This document shows, one piece after another, positions 54,016 to 63,450 of a stretch of DNA of 64,000 bases (within the stretch, counting starts at the first letter, position 1; each line of letters opens with the position of its first letter). The position numbers and the translations under genes were made by a program. The stretch is from Dokdonella_A sp963775445 (GTDB taxonomy: Bacteria; Pseudomonadota; Gammaproteobacteria; Xanthomonadales; Rhodanobacteraceae): NCBI GenBank assembly GCA_963775445.1, contig CAVZIT010000007.1, positions 62,001 to 126,000 on the forward strand. Direction: 5' to 3'. Below the pieces are notes generated by a model. That model saw only the letters and a list, made by a program, of their open reading frames with translations, was not told the origin of the DNA and did no database searches.

Positions 54016-55418
54016 CAGTGGCTCGCCTCGCGCGAAAACAGCGGCGCACCACCAAGCGCTTTGTACAATGCGACGAAAGCGATATCGCGCGCCTCGCGGG
54101 CGCGCTCATGCTCCAGTTTCGCTTTTGACAGAGCCAGCTGCGCGTCGGCCAGATCCAGAGCATCAGACTGACCCAACTTGCGCAACGAGGCACCCAGTTG
54201 TGCGCCGCGTTGCAGGGCCTGCTCGGCTTGCGCCGTATACGTCTCGCGCGTGTTCTGGGCGTTCAGCGCGACGAGCGCGCTTTCGACCTCGAGCGCGCCA
54301 TGCAACACCGCTTGACGATAGTCCAGCAACGCCGCCTTGAGCTCCGCGTCGCGCGCGTCTTCGGTGGCGCGGCGCACGCCCCAGTCAAACAAGGGGATGT
54401 CGATCACCGGACCGAGGCCGGAAGTGTTGTTGAAACGGCCCAGACGCACGCCGCTGACTTGGGCCGCGAATGTAATCGCACCTTCAAGTCCAATACTCGG
54501 AAAGCGGTCAGCTTTGGCAAGGCCGAGTTGCCCGACCGCTTCCAGCACCCGCTGCTGAGCCCGCGCAATTTCCGGCCGGGTCCGCAGCAGATCGGCCGGC
54601 ACTGACGTGAAACCTGTCACGGCGAGTACCGGCAAGCCCTGCGGTTTGAGCCACGCTGCATCCGGCTCGCTTCTGCCCAGCAACAATGCCATCGTCTGCG
54701 CATGCTGCGCGATTTCGACGCGCGGCACCGTCAATTCGGCCTGCGCGACGGCGACATGCGCCATCGCATTTTCGATAGTCCGCTGAGAAGCAAGCCGCAG
54801 GCGCTCGCGTACGCGGATCAAGGCCAGTTTGCGCTGCGTTGCCTGCGCCGCATTCTGCAACAAGGACTCGCGCACCTGCGCGCCGCGCAGTTGCAGATAA
54901 GTGCGCACGACCTCGGCGACCAGTGAGACGCGCGCGGACTGCAACCCGATCGCGGCAGTGCCGGCCCGTGCCGTGGCAATGCGTTCAGCGGCTTTCGCGC
55001 GACCGAACAGACCCAGTTCCCATCGCGCGTCGAAGCCAGCCTGAAAATAATTTGCGTCGGCCTGCGGCGTTGGTATGGACAGGGTGCGGAAATTCAGTTG
55101 CGGCAGGAACTCTGCGTGGGACGCGCCTGCCAATGCTCGCGCAGCGCGCAATCGCAGCGCCGCCTGTTGCAGATCCAGATTGTCACGCAAGGCAAGCTCG
55201 ACCAGCGCGTTCAACGCCGGATCGTTGAATGCCTTCCACCAGCCCTGCATATCGGGGACTGGCGCAGATGTCGCCGCGGCATTGCGCCATGCGGCGGGCA
55301 AGCCACCTCGTGGCAACGGTGGCACGGCCACGCTCGCGCATGCGGCGATCAGCAAGCACAGCAGCAATGGCGCTGCGACGCGCAGGATAGTAAGAGCAAG
55401 CGGATGTAGGGACTTCAT
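54015..55418 (-). CDS. NodT-family outer-membrane efflux lipoprotein (TolC-like)
   Basis: 467 residues. Lipoprotein signal with lipobox near LIAAC (residue 27), then the internal duplication of outer-membrane efflux proteins with long helices (DNLDLQQAALRLRAARA and the C-terminal ALEVESALVALNAQ). First gene of the exporter operon, divergent from fdsG with about 200 bases between the starts. It should form the outer-membrane exit duct for the pump. Confidence 0.92.
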   Translation of the reverse strand: MKSLHPLALTILRVAAPLLLCLLIAACASVAVPPLPRGGLPAAWRNAAATSAPVPDMQGWWKAFNDPALNALVELALRDNLDLQQAALRLRAARALAGASHAEFLPQLNFRTLSIPTPQADANYFQAGFDARWELGLFGRAKAAERIATARAGTAAIGLQSARVSLVAEVVRTYLQLRGAQVRESLLQNAAQATQRKLALIRVRERLRLASQRTIENAMAHVAVAQAELTVPRVEIAQHAQTMALLLGRSEPDAAWLKPQGLPVLAVTGFTSVPADLLRTRPEIARAQQRVLEAVGQLGLAKADRFPSIGLEGAITFAAQVSGVRLGRFNNTSGLGPVIDIPLFDWGVRRATEDARDAELKAALLDYRQAVLHGALEVESALVALNAQNTRETYTAQAEQALQRGAQLGASLRKLGQSDALDLADAQLALSKAKLEHERAREARDIAFVALYKALGGAPLFSREASH

Positions 55419-55619
55419 GGACCCCGCGAGTGTAACGGCGATGCGTTCGACAACGAAAAACCAACGGCTGCCACAATTTTGCAGGCAATGCCGAAGAGCT
55501 CGGCACGAAAGGGCGATCGTTTTTCGCTTCCAGTTTCCGAATCGCAGTGCCCATTCCTCGATTTCCTGCGTGACGCTGGAATTCGATCATCATCCGCGGC
55601 GGAGTACTATTCCCGGATC

Positions 55620-56135
55620 ATGGATCGACACGGCGCGACATCGACGCAGCATGACGACCCGACCGCTCGGCGACGTGAGCGTGACTGCGCGCTGGCGGCC
55701 GTCGAACGCCTCAAGTCCCGGGCGGGTGCCTTGCTGCCCATCCTGCATGCGGTGCAGGACGCGCTTGGTTATGTCCCGACCGCAACGCTGCCCTTGATCG
55801 CCGACGGGCTCAACTTGACGCGCGCAGAAGTGCATGGCGTCGCGAGCTTCTACCATGATTTTCGCAGCACGCGTGGCGGCCGCCACGTGCTGCGTCTGTG
55901 TCGCGCGGAGGCGTGCCAGGCGCTCGGGGCTCGTTCGCTGGAGGCCTACGCCAGGCAGCGCCTCGGCATCGATTTTCACCAGACCACGGAGGACGGCTCA
56001 ATCTCGCTGGAGCCGGTCTATTGCCTCGGTAATTGCGCCTGCGGCCCGTCGTTGATGATCGACGACGAGCTGCACGGTCGCGTGACGCCCGAGGGCTTCG
56101 ATGCACTGGTCCGCGATGCGAGCGCCGTGTCGTGA
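55620..56135 (+). CDS. fdsG: NAD-dependent formate dehydrogenase gamma subunit (NuoE-like)
   Basis: 171 residues from the ATG at 55620, which has GGAG about 12 bases upstream. NuoE-type thioredoxin-like domain with [2Fe-2S] cysteines in LCRAEACQ and YCLGNCACGPSL. The subunit passes electrons next to the FMN centre. The stop overlaps the fdsB start as GTGA. Identity as formate dehydrogenase rather than Nuo or hydrogenase is set by the downstream fdsA and fdhD-like genes. Confidence 0.93.
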   Translation: MDRHGATSTQHDDPTARRRERDCALAAVERLKSRAGALLPILHAVQDALGYVPTATLPLIADGLNLTRAEVHGVASFYHDFRSTRGGRHVLRLCRAEACQALGARSLEAYARQRLGIDFHQTTEDGSISLEPVYCLGNCACGPSLMIDDELHGRVTPEGFDALVRDASAVS

Positions 56136-57736
56136 CTGTGCGCGTTTACGTGCCGCGCGATGCGAGCGCCTTGTCGCTCGGCGCCGAAGCGACCGCCCGC
56201 GCGATCCGGTCGGAAGGGCAGCGGCGCTCGCTGGATGTCGAGCTGGTGCGCAATGGCTCGCGCGGTCTGTTCTGGCTCGAACCGCTGGTCGAATTCGCGA
56301 CACCGACGGGACGCATCGCTTATGGACCGGTCGGCGACACCGACGTCGCTGCCCTGTTCGCCGCCGGCGCGTTCGAAGGCGGCGGCCTCAAATCCGCTGC
56401 CCATCCACTCGCGCTTGGACCGACCGAGGAGATTCCGTATCTCAAGCGGCAGCAACGCCTTACGTTTGCACGCGTCGGCGTGACCGATCCGCTGGACATC
56501 GAGGACTATCGCCGTCACGGCGGCTGGCGGGGACTGGAACGCGCGTTGTCGCTGGAACCTTGCGCCATCGTTGCAGAGGTCGTCGATTCCGGCTTGCGCG
56601 GCCGCGGCGGCGCGGCGTTTCCGACGGGAATAAAATGGGAAACCGCACGCAAGACCGACGCCGACCAGAAATACATCGTGTGCAACGCCGACGAAGGCGA
56701 CTCGGGCACCTACGCCGATCGCATGCTCATGGAGGGCGATCCGTTCGTCCTCATCGAGGGCATGACGATCGCCGGACTCGCCGTTGGCGCGACACATGGG
56801 TACATCTACTTGCGCAGCGAATATCCGCATGCGCACCGCGTCCTCGATGCGGCGATCGCTATCGCGAGGCGCGGGAAGTTCCTCGGCGACGATGTACTCG
56901 GCAGCGGCAAACGCTTCGATATCGAGATCCGGCTCGGTGCCGGCGCCTACATTTGCGGCGAGGAAACCTCCTTGCTCGACAGCCTCGAAGGCAAACGCGG
57001 CGAAGTGCGCGCCAAGCCGCCATTGCCGGCGATCAAGGGCCTGTTCGATCGGCCGACGATCGTCAACAATGTCGTCACGCTCGCGTCGGTGCCGATCGTG
57101 CTCGATCACGGTGCGGCGTTCTACCGCGATTTCGGCAGCGGCAAATCGCGCGGCACGCTACCGATCCAGCTCGCCGGGAATCTCAAACGAGCGGGCCTGG
57201 TCGAACTCGCGTTCGGTACGACGCTGCGCGAGCTTCTGTACGAATACGGCGGTGGGTCCCTGTCCGGCCGTCCCTTGCGTGCCGTGCAGGTCGGCGGTCC
57301 GCTGGGCGCGTATCTGCCTGAATCGGCGTTCGATACGGTGATCGATTACGAAGCGCTCGCCGCAGCGGGCGGCATGCTCGGCCATGGCGGCATCGTCGCC
57401 TTCGACGACACCGTGGACATGGCTGAGCAGGCGCGTTTCGCGATGGAATTCTGCGCGGTCGAATCCTGCGGCAAGTGTACACCGTGCCGGATCGGCTCGA
57501 CACGCGGCGTGGAAGTGATCGACCGCATCTGCGCGGGCATCGAGCGCGAAGAGAACCTGACGCTGCTCGGTGATTTGTGCGAAACGATGCGGCATGGTTC
57601 GCTGTGCGCGCTGGGCGGATTGATCGCGGACCCGGTGCAAAGCGCGCTGAGGCATTTCCCGCAGGATTTTGCGCACGGGAATGACCCCGGGCCGACTCTT
57701 ACCCAGATGCCCGTCCCCACAGCGGAGGCGCCATGA
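56132..57736 (+). CDS. fdsB: NAD-dependent formate dehydrogenase beta subunit (NuoF-like)
   Basis: 534 residues from GTG at 56132. An N-terminal region (about 1-115) without conserved cysteines precedes the NuoF domain. That domain has the FMN site GLRGRGGAAFPTGIKW, the NAD/FMN glycine motif LGAGAYICGEETSLL, the SLBB domain, and the [4Fe-4S] cluster ESCGKCTPCRIG plus a later Cys in MRHGSLCALGG. It reduces NAD+ with electrons from fdsA through fdsG. Confidence 0.95.
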   Translation: MTVRVYVPRDASALSLGAEATARAIRSEGQRRSLDVELVRNGSRGLFWLEPLVEFATPTGRIAYGPVGDTDVAALFAAGAFEGGGLKSAAHPLALGPTEEIPYLKRQQRLTFARVGVTDPLDIEDYRRHGGWRGLERALSLEPCAIVAEVVDSGLRGRGGAAFPTGIKWETARKTDADQKYIVCNADEGDSGTYADRMLMEGDPFVLIEGMTIAGLAVGATHGYIYLRSEYPHAHRVLDAAIAIARRGKFLGDDVLGSGKRFDIEIRLGAGAYICGEETSLLDSLEGKRGEVRAKPPLPAIKGLFDRPTIVNNVVTLASVPIVLDHGAAFYRDFGSGKSRGTLPIQLAGNLKRAGLVELAFGTTLRELLYEYGGGSLSGRPLRAVQVGGPLGAYLPESAFDTVIDYEALAAAGGMLGHGGIVAFDDTVDMAEQARFAMEFCAVESCGKCTPCRIGSTRGVEVIDRICAGIEREENLTLLGDLCETMRHGSLCALGGLIADPVQSALRHFPQDFAHGNDPGPTLTQMPVPTAEAP

Positions 57737-57754
57737 GCGAATGGAAGACTGCCG

Positions 57755-60688
57755 ATGCGCTCGATTGCTGAAAGCGATCTTGGCACGCCTCGCTCGATCG
57801 CGCTGGAGCGGGTCGAGCTGACGATTGACGGCCACGCGGTCAAGGTGCCTGCCGGCACATCGGTGTTGCGGGCCGCGGCTGAAATAGGCATCGGTATCCC
57901 GAAACTGTGCGCGACCGAGATGCTCGACGCGTTCGGATCGTGTCGATTGTGCCTGGTCGAGATCGAAGGCACGAAGGGCTACCCGGCCTCATGCACGACC
58001 CCGGTGGCCGAAGGCATGTCCGTCACGACGCAAAACGCAAAGCTCGCCCGGATCCGTCGTGGGGTGATGGAGCTGTATATTTCCGATCATCCGCTCGATT
58101 GCCTGACCTGCCCCGCGAACGGGCACTGCGAGTTGCAGGACATGGCGGGCGCGGTGGGTCTGCGCGAAGTGCGTTACGGATACGACGGTGCAAACCATGC
58201 TTATGCATTCGTCTCTGAATGCGAAAATCAGGAAGCGGCCATCCTTGCCCGCACTCTTCAACAAACTCCCAATCCGCTGCACTCGGGCAAGGATGAGAGC
58301 AACCCGTATTTCACGTTCGATCCGTCACGTTGCATCGTGTGCTCCCGCTGCGTGCGGGCCTGCGAGGACGTACAGGGCACGTTTGCGCTGACCATCGATG
58401 GGCGCGGGTTTGCATCGAAAGTCGCGGCCAGCCAGGACGAGGCGTTTCTCGATTCCGAATGTGTTTCCTGCGGTGCGTGCGTGCAGGCCTGCCCGACCGC
58501 GACGCTCACCGAGAACTCGCTGATCGCGCACGGCCACGCGGAGCACAGCGTCGTGACCACCTGCGCCTATTGCGGCGTCGGCTGCTCGTTCCGCGCCGAG
58601 ATGAAGGGCGAACAACTCGTGCGCATGGTGCCGAACCAGGACGGCCATGCCAATCATGGGCATTCCTGCGTCAAGGGTCGATTCGCACTCGGTTATGCGA
58701 CGCACCCGGACCGCATCACGACTCCAATGATCCGCGCGGAGATCACCGATCCGTGGCGCGTCGTCTCATGGCAGGAGGCGATTGCGCATGTCGCGAGCGA
58801 ATTCCGACGCATCCAGAAAGCATGCGGTCGCGATGCAATCGGCGGCATCACCTCGTCACGCTGCAGCAACGAGGAAACCTACCTGGTGCAGAAACTCGTG
58901 CGCGCGGCCTTCGGCAACAACAATGTCGATACCTGCGCGCGCGTGTGTCATTCCCCGACCGGGTACGGCCTGAAATCGACCATTGGCGAATCGGCCGGTA
59001 CCCAGGATTTCGACTCGGTCGACGAGTGTGATGTTGCGCTCGTGATCGGGGCGAATCCGACCGACGGCCATCCGGTATTCGCCTCGCAACTCAAGCGGCG
59101 GCTGCGCGCCGGTGCGAAACTCATCGTCGTCGATCCGCGTGGCATCGATCTGGTGCGCATGCCGCATGTCGAGGCGACATTTCACCTCAAGCTCAAGCCC
59201 GGTACCAATGTCGCAGTGCTGAATGCGCTTGCGCACGTGATCGTGACGGAAGGTCTCGTCAACGCGGAATTCGTCGCCGCACGCTGCGAGTCCGAAGCCT
59301 ACGAGCGCTGGCGCACGCTCGTGTCCGACCCGGCCTGTGCGCCCGAAGCGATGCAGGCCGAAACTGGCGTACCGGCCGAACTCGTCCGCGGCGCGGCGCG
59401 CCTGTACGCGACCGGCGGCAATGCGGCGATTTACTATGGCCTCGGCGTCACCGAACATTCCCAAGGTTCAACTGCGGTCATGGCGATCGCGAATCTCGCG
59501 ATGGCAACGGGCAACATCGGGCGCGTCGGCACCGGCGTCAATCCGTTGCGCGGGCAGAACAACGTGCAGGGCTCGTGCGACATGGGCTCGTTTCCGCACG
59601 AATTCCCCGGCTACCGTCATGTCTCGGACGACACGGTACGCGCAAGCTTCGAAAAGGCCTGGGGCGTGCCGCTCGTGGCCGAACCCGGCCTGCGCATCCC
59701 GAACATGTTCGAGGCCGCGCTCGATGGCGAATTCAAGGCGCTCTACATCGAGGGCGAGGACATCGCGCAGAGCGACCCGAACACGCAGCACGTGACGGCG
59801 GCCTTGCGCGCGATGGAATGCATCGTCGTGCAGGATCTGTTTCTCAACGAGACGGCCAAATTTGCGCACGTGTTCCTGCCGGGCTCGTCGTTCCTCGAAA
59901 AGGACGGCACCTTCATCAATGCCGAACGGCGCTGCTCGCGCGTGCGCAAGGTCATGCGACCGCCGGGCGGCTACGCCGACTGGGAAATCACGCAGTTGAT
60001 CTCGAACGCGCTAGGGTATCCGATGAACTACGGCCATCCGTCCGCGATCATGGACGAGATTGCGCGTCTCACGCCGACTTTTGCCGGCATCAGCTATGAG
60101 AAGATCGATCGTCTCGGTAGCGTGCAGTGGCCGTGCAACGACGCGGCGCCTGAAGGCACGCCGGTCATGCACGTCGGAGAATTCGTGCGTGGCAAGGGCC
60201 ATTTCATGCTGACCGCGTACGTGCCGACACGCGAAAAGGTCAACGCGAAGTATCCGTTGCTCCTGACCACCGGCCGGATACTGAGCCAGTACAACGTGGG
60301 CGCACAGACACGGCGCACGCCGAACGTCGTCTGGCACGGCGAGGACCTGCTCGAAATACATCCGCACGACGCCGAGGAACGCGGCATTGCCGAAGGCGAC
60401 TGGGTCGGCATCAAGAGTCGCGCAGGCGATACGGTGTTGCGCGCGACGATCACCGAGCGCATGCAACCAGGAGTTGTCTACACCACGTTCCACTTTCCGG
60501 ATTCGGGCGCGAACGTGGTAACGACGGAGAACTCCGATTGGGCGACCAATTGTCCGGAATACAAGGTCACCGCCGTGCAGGCGACGCGCGTGACACAGCC
60601 ATCGGAATGGCAGCAACGGCATCGCGCATTTTCCGATCTGCAAGAGGAGCTCCTGCGTGAAAGCCGCGATCCGGTGCGCGCAGACTGA
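57755..60688 (+). CDS. fdsA: NAD-dependent formate dehydrogenase alpha subunit (Mo-bis-MGD)
   Basis: Catalytic subunit, 977 residues, oxidising formate to CO2. N-terminal [2Fe-2S] with Cys52/63/66/80, the His/Cys cluster His112-Cys116-Cys119-Cys125, two ferredoxin-type [4Fe-4S] motifs (Cys193-203 and Cys236-246) and the [4Fe-4S] near the Mo site (Cys270/273/277/305). The Mo ligand is Cys398 in TCARVCHSPT, so this is the Cys, not Sec, form. The C-terminal MopB domain ends with VVTTENSDWATNCPEYKVTAV. GGAAGA precedes the ATG. Confidence 0.96.
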   Translation: MRSIAESDLGTPRSIALERVELTIDGHAVKVPAGTSVLRAAAEIGIGIPKLCATEMLDAFGSCRLCLVEIEGTKGYPASCTTPVAEGMSVTTQNAKLARIRRGVMELYISDHPLDCLTCPANGHCELQDMAGAVGLREVRYGYDGANHAYAFVSECENQEAAILARTLQQTPNPLHSGKDESNPYFTFDPSRCIVCSRCVRACEDVQGTFALTIDGRGFASKVAASQDEAFLDSECVSCGACVQACPTATLTENSLIAHGHAEHSVVTTCAYCGVGCSFRAEMKGEQLVRMVPNQDGHANHGHSCVKGRFALGYATHPDRITTPMIRAEITDPWRVVSWQEAIAHVASEFRRIQKACGRDAIGGITSSRCSNEETYLVQKLVRAAFGNNNVDTCARVCHSPTGYGLKSTIGESAGTQDFDSVDECDVALVIGANPTDGHPVFASQLKRRLRAGAKLIVVDPRGIDLVRMPHVEATFHLKLKPGTNVAVLNALAHVIVTEGLVNAEFVAARCESEAYERWRTLVSDPACAPEAMQAETGVPAELVRGAARLYATGGNAAIYYGLGVTEHSQGSTAVMAIANLAMATGNIGRVGTGVNPLRGQNNVQGSCDMGSFPHEFPGYRHVSDDTVRASFEKAWGVPLVAEPGLRIPNMFEAALDGEFKALYIEGEDIAQSDPNTQHVTAALRAMECIVVQDLFLNETAKFAHVFLPGSSFLEKDGTFINAERRCSRVRKVMRPPGGYADWEITQLISNALGYPMNYGHPSAIMDEIARLTPTFAGISYEKIDRLGSVQWPCNDAAPEGTPVMHVGEFVRGKGHFMLTAYVPTREKVNAKYPLLLTTGRILSQYNVGAQTRRTPNVVWHGEDLLEIHPHDAEERGIAEGDWVGIKSRAGDTVLRATITERMQPGVVYTTFHFPDSGANVVTTENSDWATNCPEYKVTAVQATRVTQPSEWQQRHRAFSDLQEELLRESRDPVRAD

Positions 60689-61568
60689 GGCAATGGGGAT
60701 GCCGCCGACACAGGCTCGCGATTCGCGCAGCGATGCGGCATCCGCGACGTCCGTGCCGGGCTATGCGCGACGTACAGTCCGCCGACGCCGCGCAGGAAAC
60801 AGCGTCGACACGGCCGACTGCGTCGCCGAGGAAGTGCCGGTTGCGCTGATCTACAACGAGCGCGCGCATGCGGTCATGATGGCGACGCCAGGCGATCTCG
60901 AAGACTTCGCACTCGGCTTTTCCTTGAGCGAAGCCATTGTCGGTCGCGTGGATGAACTCGAAGATCTCGATGCACGCACCGTCCTGGAAGGTGTCGAGAT
61001 CCGCATGACGATTCCAAAGGAGCGTGCCGAATTCTTGCTGGGACGGTCGCGCAATCTGGTCGGCCGCAGCGGATGCGGGCTTTGCGGCGCCGAGACGCTC
61101 GAATCCGCGATCCGTCATCCGCCCGCAGTTGGCACAGGCGTTGCCATCGACGATGCGACACTTGTCTCGACGCTGAAACAACTTCGCGAACGCCAGCCGC
61201 TCAATGTCGCAACCGGCGCCACCCATGCTGCGGCTTGGGCCGACAGCATGGGGAACATCGAGCTGTTGCGCGAGGATGTCGGACGCCACAACGCACTCGA
61301 CAAGCTGATCGGCGCGATGGCGCGCACCGGCACCAATGCGCAGAGCGGCTTTGCCGTGATCACCAGCCGCGCAAGCTACGAAATGGTGCAGAAGGGCGCA
61401 ACCGTCGGCATGACGCTGATCGCCGCGATCTCGGCACCGACCACGCTGGCCATTCACCTCGCCGAAGAAACCGGCGTGACGCTGATCGGCTTCGCGCGTG
61501 CGGATGGCCATGTTGTCTACGCGCATCCCAATCGCATTGGCTGCGCCACCGGAGACCAGGGGTCTTGA
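60657..61568 (+). CDS. fdhD: FdhD-family sulfurtransferase (FdsC)
   Basis: 303 residues. Delivers sulfur to the Mo-bis-MGD cofactor of formate dehydrogenase and keeps it sulfurated. It has the key Cys-x-x-Cys motif GRSGCGLCGAETLE near residue 143, THAAAWAD, and the REDVGRHNALDKLIGAM block. GTG at 60657 has GAGGAG eight bases upstream and overlaps the end of fdsA by 32 bases. In fds operons this gene is called fdsC. Confidence 0.95.
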   Translation: MKAAIRCAQTEAMGMPPTQARDSRSDAASATSVPGYARRTVRRRRAGNSVDTADCVAEEVPVALIYNERAHAVMMATPGDLEDFALGFSLSEAIVGRVDELEDLDARTVLEGVEIRMTIPKERAEFLLGRSRNLVGRSGCGLCGAETLESAIRHPPAVGTGVAIDDATLVSTLKQLRERQPLNVATGATHAAAWADSMGNIELLREDVGRHNALDKLIGAMARTGTNAQSGFAVITSRASYEMVQKGATVGMTLIAAISAPTTLAIHLAEETGVTLIGFARADGHVVYAHPNRIGCATGDQGS

Positions 61569-61819
61569 ACGTCAAACGTCTGGTCGAGATGGCCAATGAC
61601 ATCGCGAGCTATTTCCAATCCGAACCGAATCGCGAAGCGGCCGTGGCCGGCGTGGCCTCGCACATTACGCGATTCTGGACCCCGCGCATGCGCGCCCAGA
61701 TCGTCGGCCATCGGGAACAGGGTGGCGCGGAGCTCAGCGAACTCGCGGCGGCAGGCATCGCGCGACTCGCGCCCCGCGCGGAAACGCATGTCTCAAACTC
61801 CCCCACAGAGGCCTCGTGA
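61565..61819 (+). CDS. fdsD: Formate dehydrogenase delta subunit
   Basis: 84 residues beginning with TTG at 61565, which overlaps the fdhD stop (TTGA). The sequence NVKRLVEMANDIASYFQSEP...HITRFWTPRMRAQI is characteristic of FdsD. The first in-frame ATG (61589) would cut into the conserved N-terminal helix, so the TTG start is preferred. The small subunit is found in soluble NAD-dependent formate dehydrogenases and is needed for their stability or assembly. Confidence 0.9.
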   Translation: MNVKRLVEMANDIASYFQSEPNREAAVAGVASHITRFWTPRMRAQIVGHREQGGAELSELAAAGIARLAPRAETHVSNSPTEAS

Positions 61820-61934
61820 TACCCGCCGCGCAGCGCGGTCGCACGATTTGCGGCAAAATCCCTGTATCTTTGGCATCCTGATGGCCCCTCGACGGGCCTT
61901 TGGCTACGCGGACCGGAACCCTGGAGGCATCGCA

Positions 61935-63287
61935 ATGACCCATCGCAAGCCTGGTTTGCAAACCGTCCCGGTCCTCGCGACCCTGCCGCTGGCGGTGCTG
62001 ATGGCGCTGGCCAGCTCCAACGCCTTCGCGAGTGCGTTCCAGCTCCAGGAGAACGACGCGCAGGGACTCGGCCGCGCATATGCCGGATCGGCCGCCGCGC
62101 CGGACGATGCCTCGGTGATCGTCAACAACCCGGCTGCAATGAGCGAATTCAAGACGTCCGTCTTCCAGGCCGATGTCACTGCGATCAATTTCAGCACGCA
62201 CTTCCACGGCGGCGGCACCGATGCATTTGGCCGGCCGTTGTCTGGAGGGGCTGGCGGCAACGGTGGCACGACCAAGCCGGTGCCAGCCATCTTTGCCGCC
62301 ACGCCAATCAACGATCGCTGGAGTGTCGGTGCAGCCTTCAGCGTACCGTTCGGCTTCCAGACCGATTACAACGACAACTGGGTGGGGCGCTACAACGCCT
62401 ATCAATCCAAGCTGCAATCGCTCGCCCTGACCTTGTCGACCTCGTATGCGCTCAGCGACACCTTCTCGCTCGGCGCCAGCGTCATCGCGCAACGTACCAG
62501 CGCCACCTTGAGCGAGGCGATCGATCTGGGCGCGGTACTCGCTGCCAACCCGCTGCTGCCGCCCGGCTATTTTCTGCCGCAGGGCGCCGATGGCTACGGT
62601 CGGCTGGATGGCAACGACTGGGGCTATGGCTGGCAGGCCGGCCTGCTGTGGAAGCCGACGCCGAACGATCGCATCGGGTTCAACTACCACTCGCAGATCG
62701 ATCATACAATCTCGGGCAATGCAAGCTTCGATGTTCCCGCGGCCGTCGCACAGGTCCTGCAATCAAGCGGCAGCACCGCATTCCAGGATACGAAGGTGCT
62801 GGCCGATTTCAGCACACCCTGGTTCGCCACGTTGAGCTGGTGGCACACGCTCGACGAGCGCATCAGTGTGGGCGCCAACCTCAGTTACACGCATTGGTCG
62901 AGCCTGCAGGAACTGCGCGTGCGCTTCGCCAATCCCGACCAGCCCGATTCGGTCGAGGAATTCAATTACGACAACACGCTGTTCGGCTCGATCGGCATGG
63001 ATTATCGCCTCGACAACACCTGGACGCTGCGTGGAGGCCTCGCCGTGGACGGTACGCCGACGCATGAAAGCACGCGCGATCCGCGCGTGCCCGATGGCAC
63101 GCGCCGCTGGGTCACGTTCGGCATCGGCTACAAGCCAAGTGACCGCACCGAGTTCAACCTCGGCTACGCACACCTGTTCGTCAACGACGGCCATGTCGCG
63201 GCGACAACCGCCACTGGCGACACGTTGATCGGACATTTCGAAAGCGACGGCAATCTGCTGTCGGTATCGGGCAAGTACAGCTTCTAG
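61935..63287 (+). CDS. FadL/OmpP1-family outer-membrane transport protein
   Basis: 450 residues from the ATG at 61935 with GGAGG upstream. Signal peptide cut near AFA-SAFQLQE. The FadL N-terminal hatch motif (NNPAAMSEFK) is near residue 62, the rest is beta-barrel with alternating hydrophobicity, and the C-terminus is VSGKYSF with terminal Phe, the usual outer-membrane insertion signal. Such channels take up long-chain fatty acids or other hydrophobic compounds. An in-frame ATG at 61880 lacks the ribosome site. Confidence 0.92.
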   Translation: MTHRKPGLQTVPVLATLPLAVLMALASSNAFASAFQLQENDAQGLGRAYAGSAAAPDDASVIVNNPAAMSEFKTSVFQADVTAINFSTHFHGGGTDAFGRPLSGGAGGNGGTTKPVPAIFAATPINDRWSVGAAFSVPFGFQTDYNDNWVGRYNAYQSKLQSLALTLSTSYALSDTFSLGASVIAQRTSATLSEAIDLGAVLAANPLLPPGYFLPQGADGYGRLDGNDWGYGWQAGLLWKPTPNDRIGFNYHSQIDHTISGNASFDVPAAVAQVLQSSGSTAFQDTKVLADFSTPWFATLSWWHTLDERISVGANLSYTHWSSLQELRVRFANPDQPDSVEEFNYDNTLFGSIGMDYRLDNTWTLRGGLAVDGTPTHESTRDPRVPDGTRRWVTFGIGYKPSDRTEFNLGYAHLFVNDGHVAATTATGDTLIGHFESDGNLLSVSGKYSF

Positions 63288-63308
63288 TTGCCAGCACGAA
63301 CTCGTCGG

Positions 63309-63335
63309 TCCCGGTAGATACCGGGATCGAGGTTT
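63309..63335 (+). terminator. Possible weak terminator after the fadL-like gene
   Basis: The stem TCCCGGT / ACCGGGA (63309-63326) with loop AGAT is followed after a few bases by TTTT. The T run is short and interrupted, so this is a weak candidate between two convergent genes. Confidence 0.3.
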
Positions 63336-63450
63336 TGCCCGATGTCAATCGTCGATGGTGCACGCACGCGGGCAATCCTTGGGCCTGTCGAAATCAATAG
63401 CTAGGCGTTGCCCCCGCGCGCTAACGGCCGTGCGCTACGGCGAATGCAGT

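Noticed and set aside
47447..55418. Nodulation-factor locus (NodF/NodE-like ACP-KS and NodT-like OMF)
   Set aside because: No nodABC, nodIJ order or nod-box-like elements. The names reflect shared families only.
45107..55418. Genomic island integrated at the tRNA
   Set aside because: No integrase, transposase or duplicated tRNA end seen; base composition and start-codon habits look like the surroundings.
57755..60688. Selenocysteine formate dehydrogenase
   Set aside because: The Mo-ligand position is a Cys codon within TCARVCHSPT and there is no in-frame TGA.
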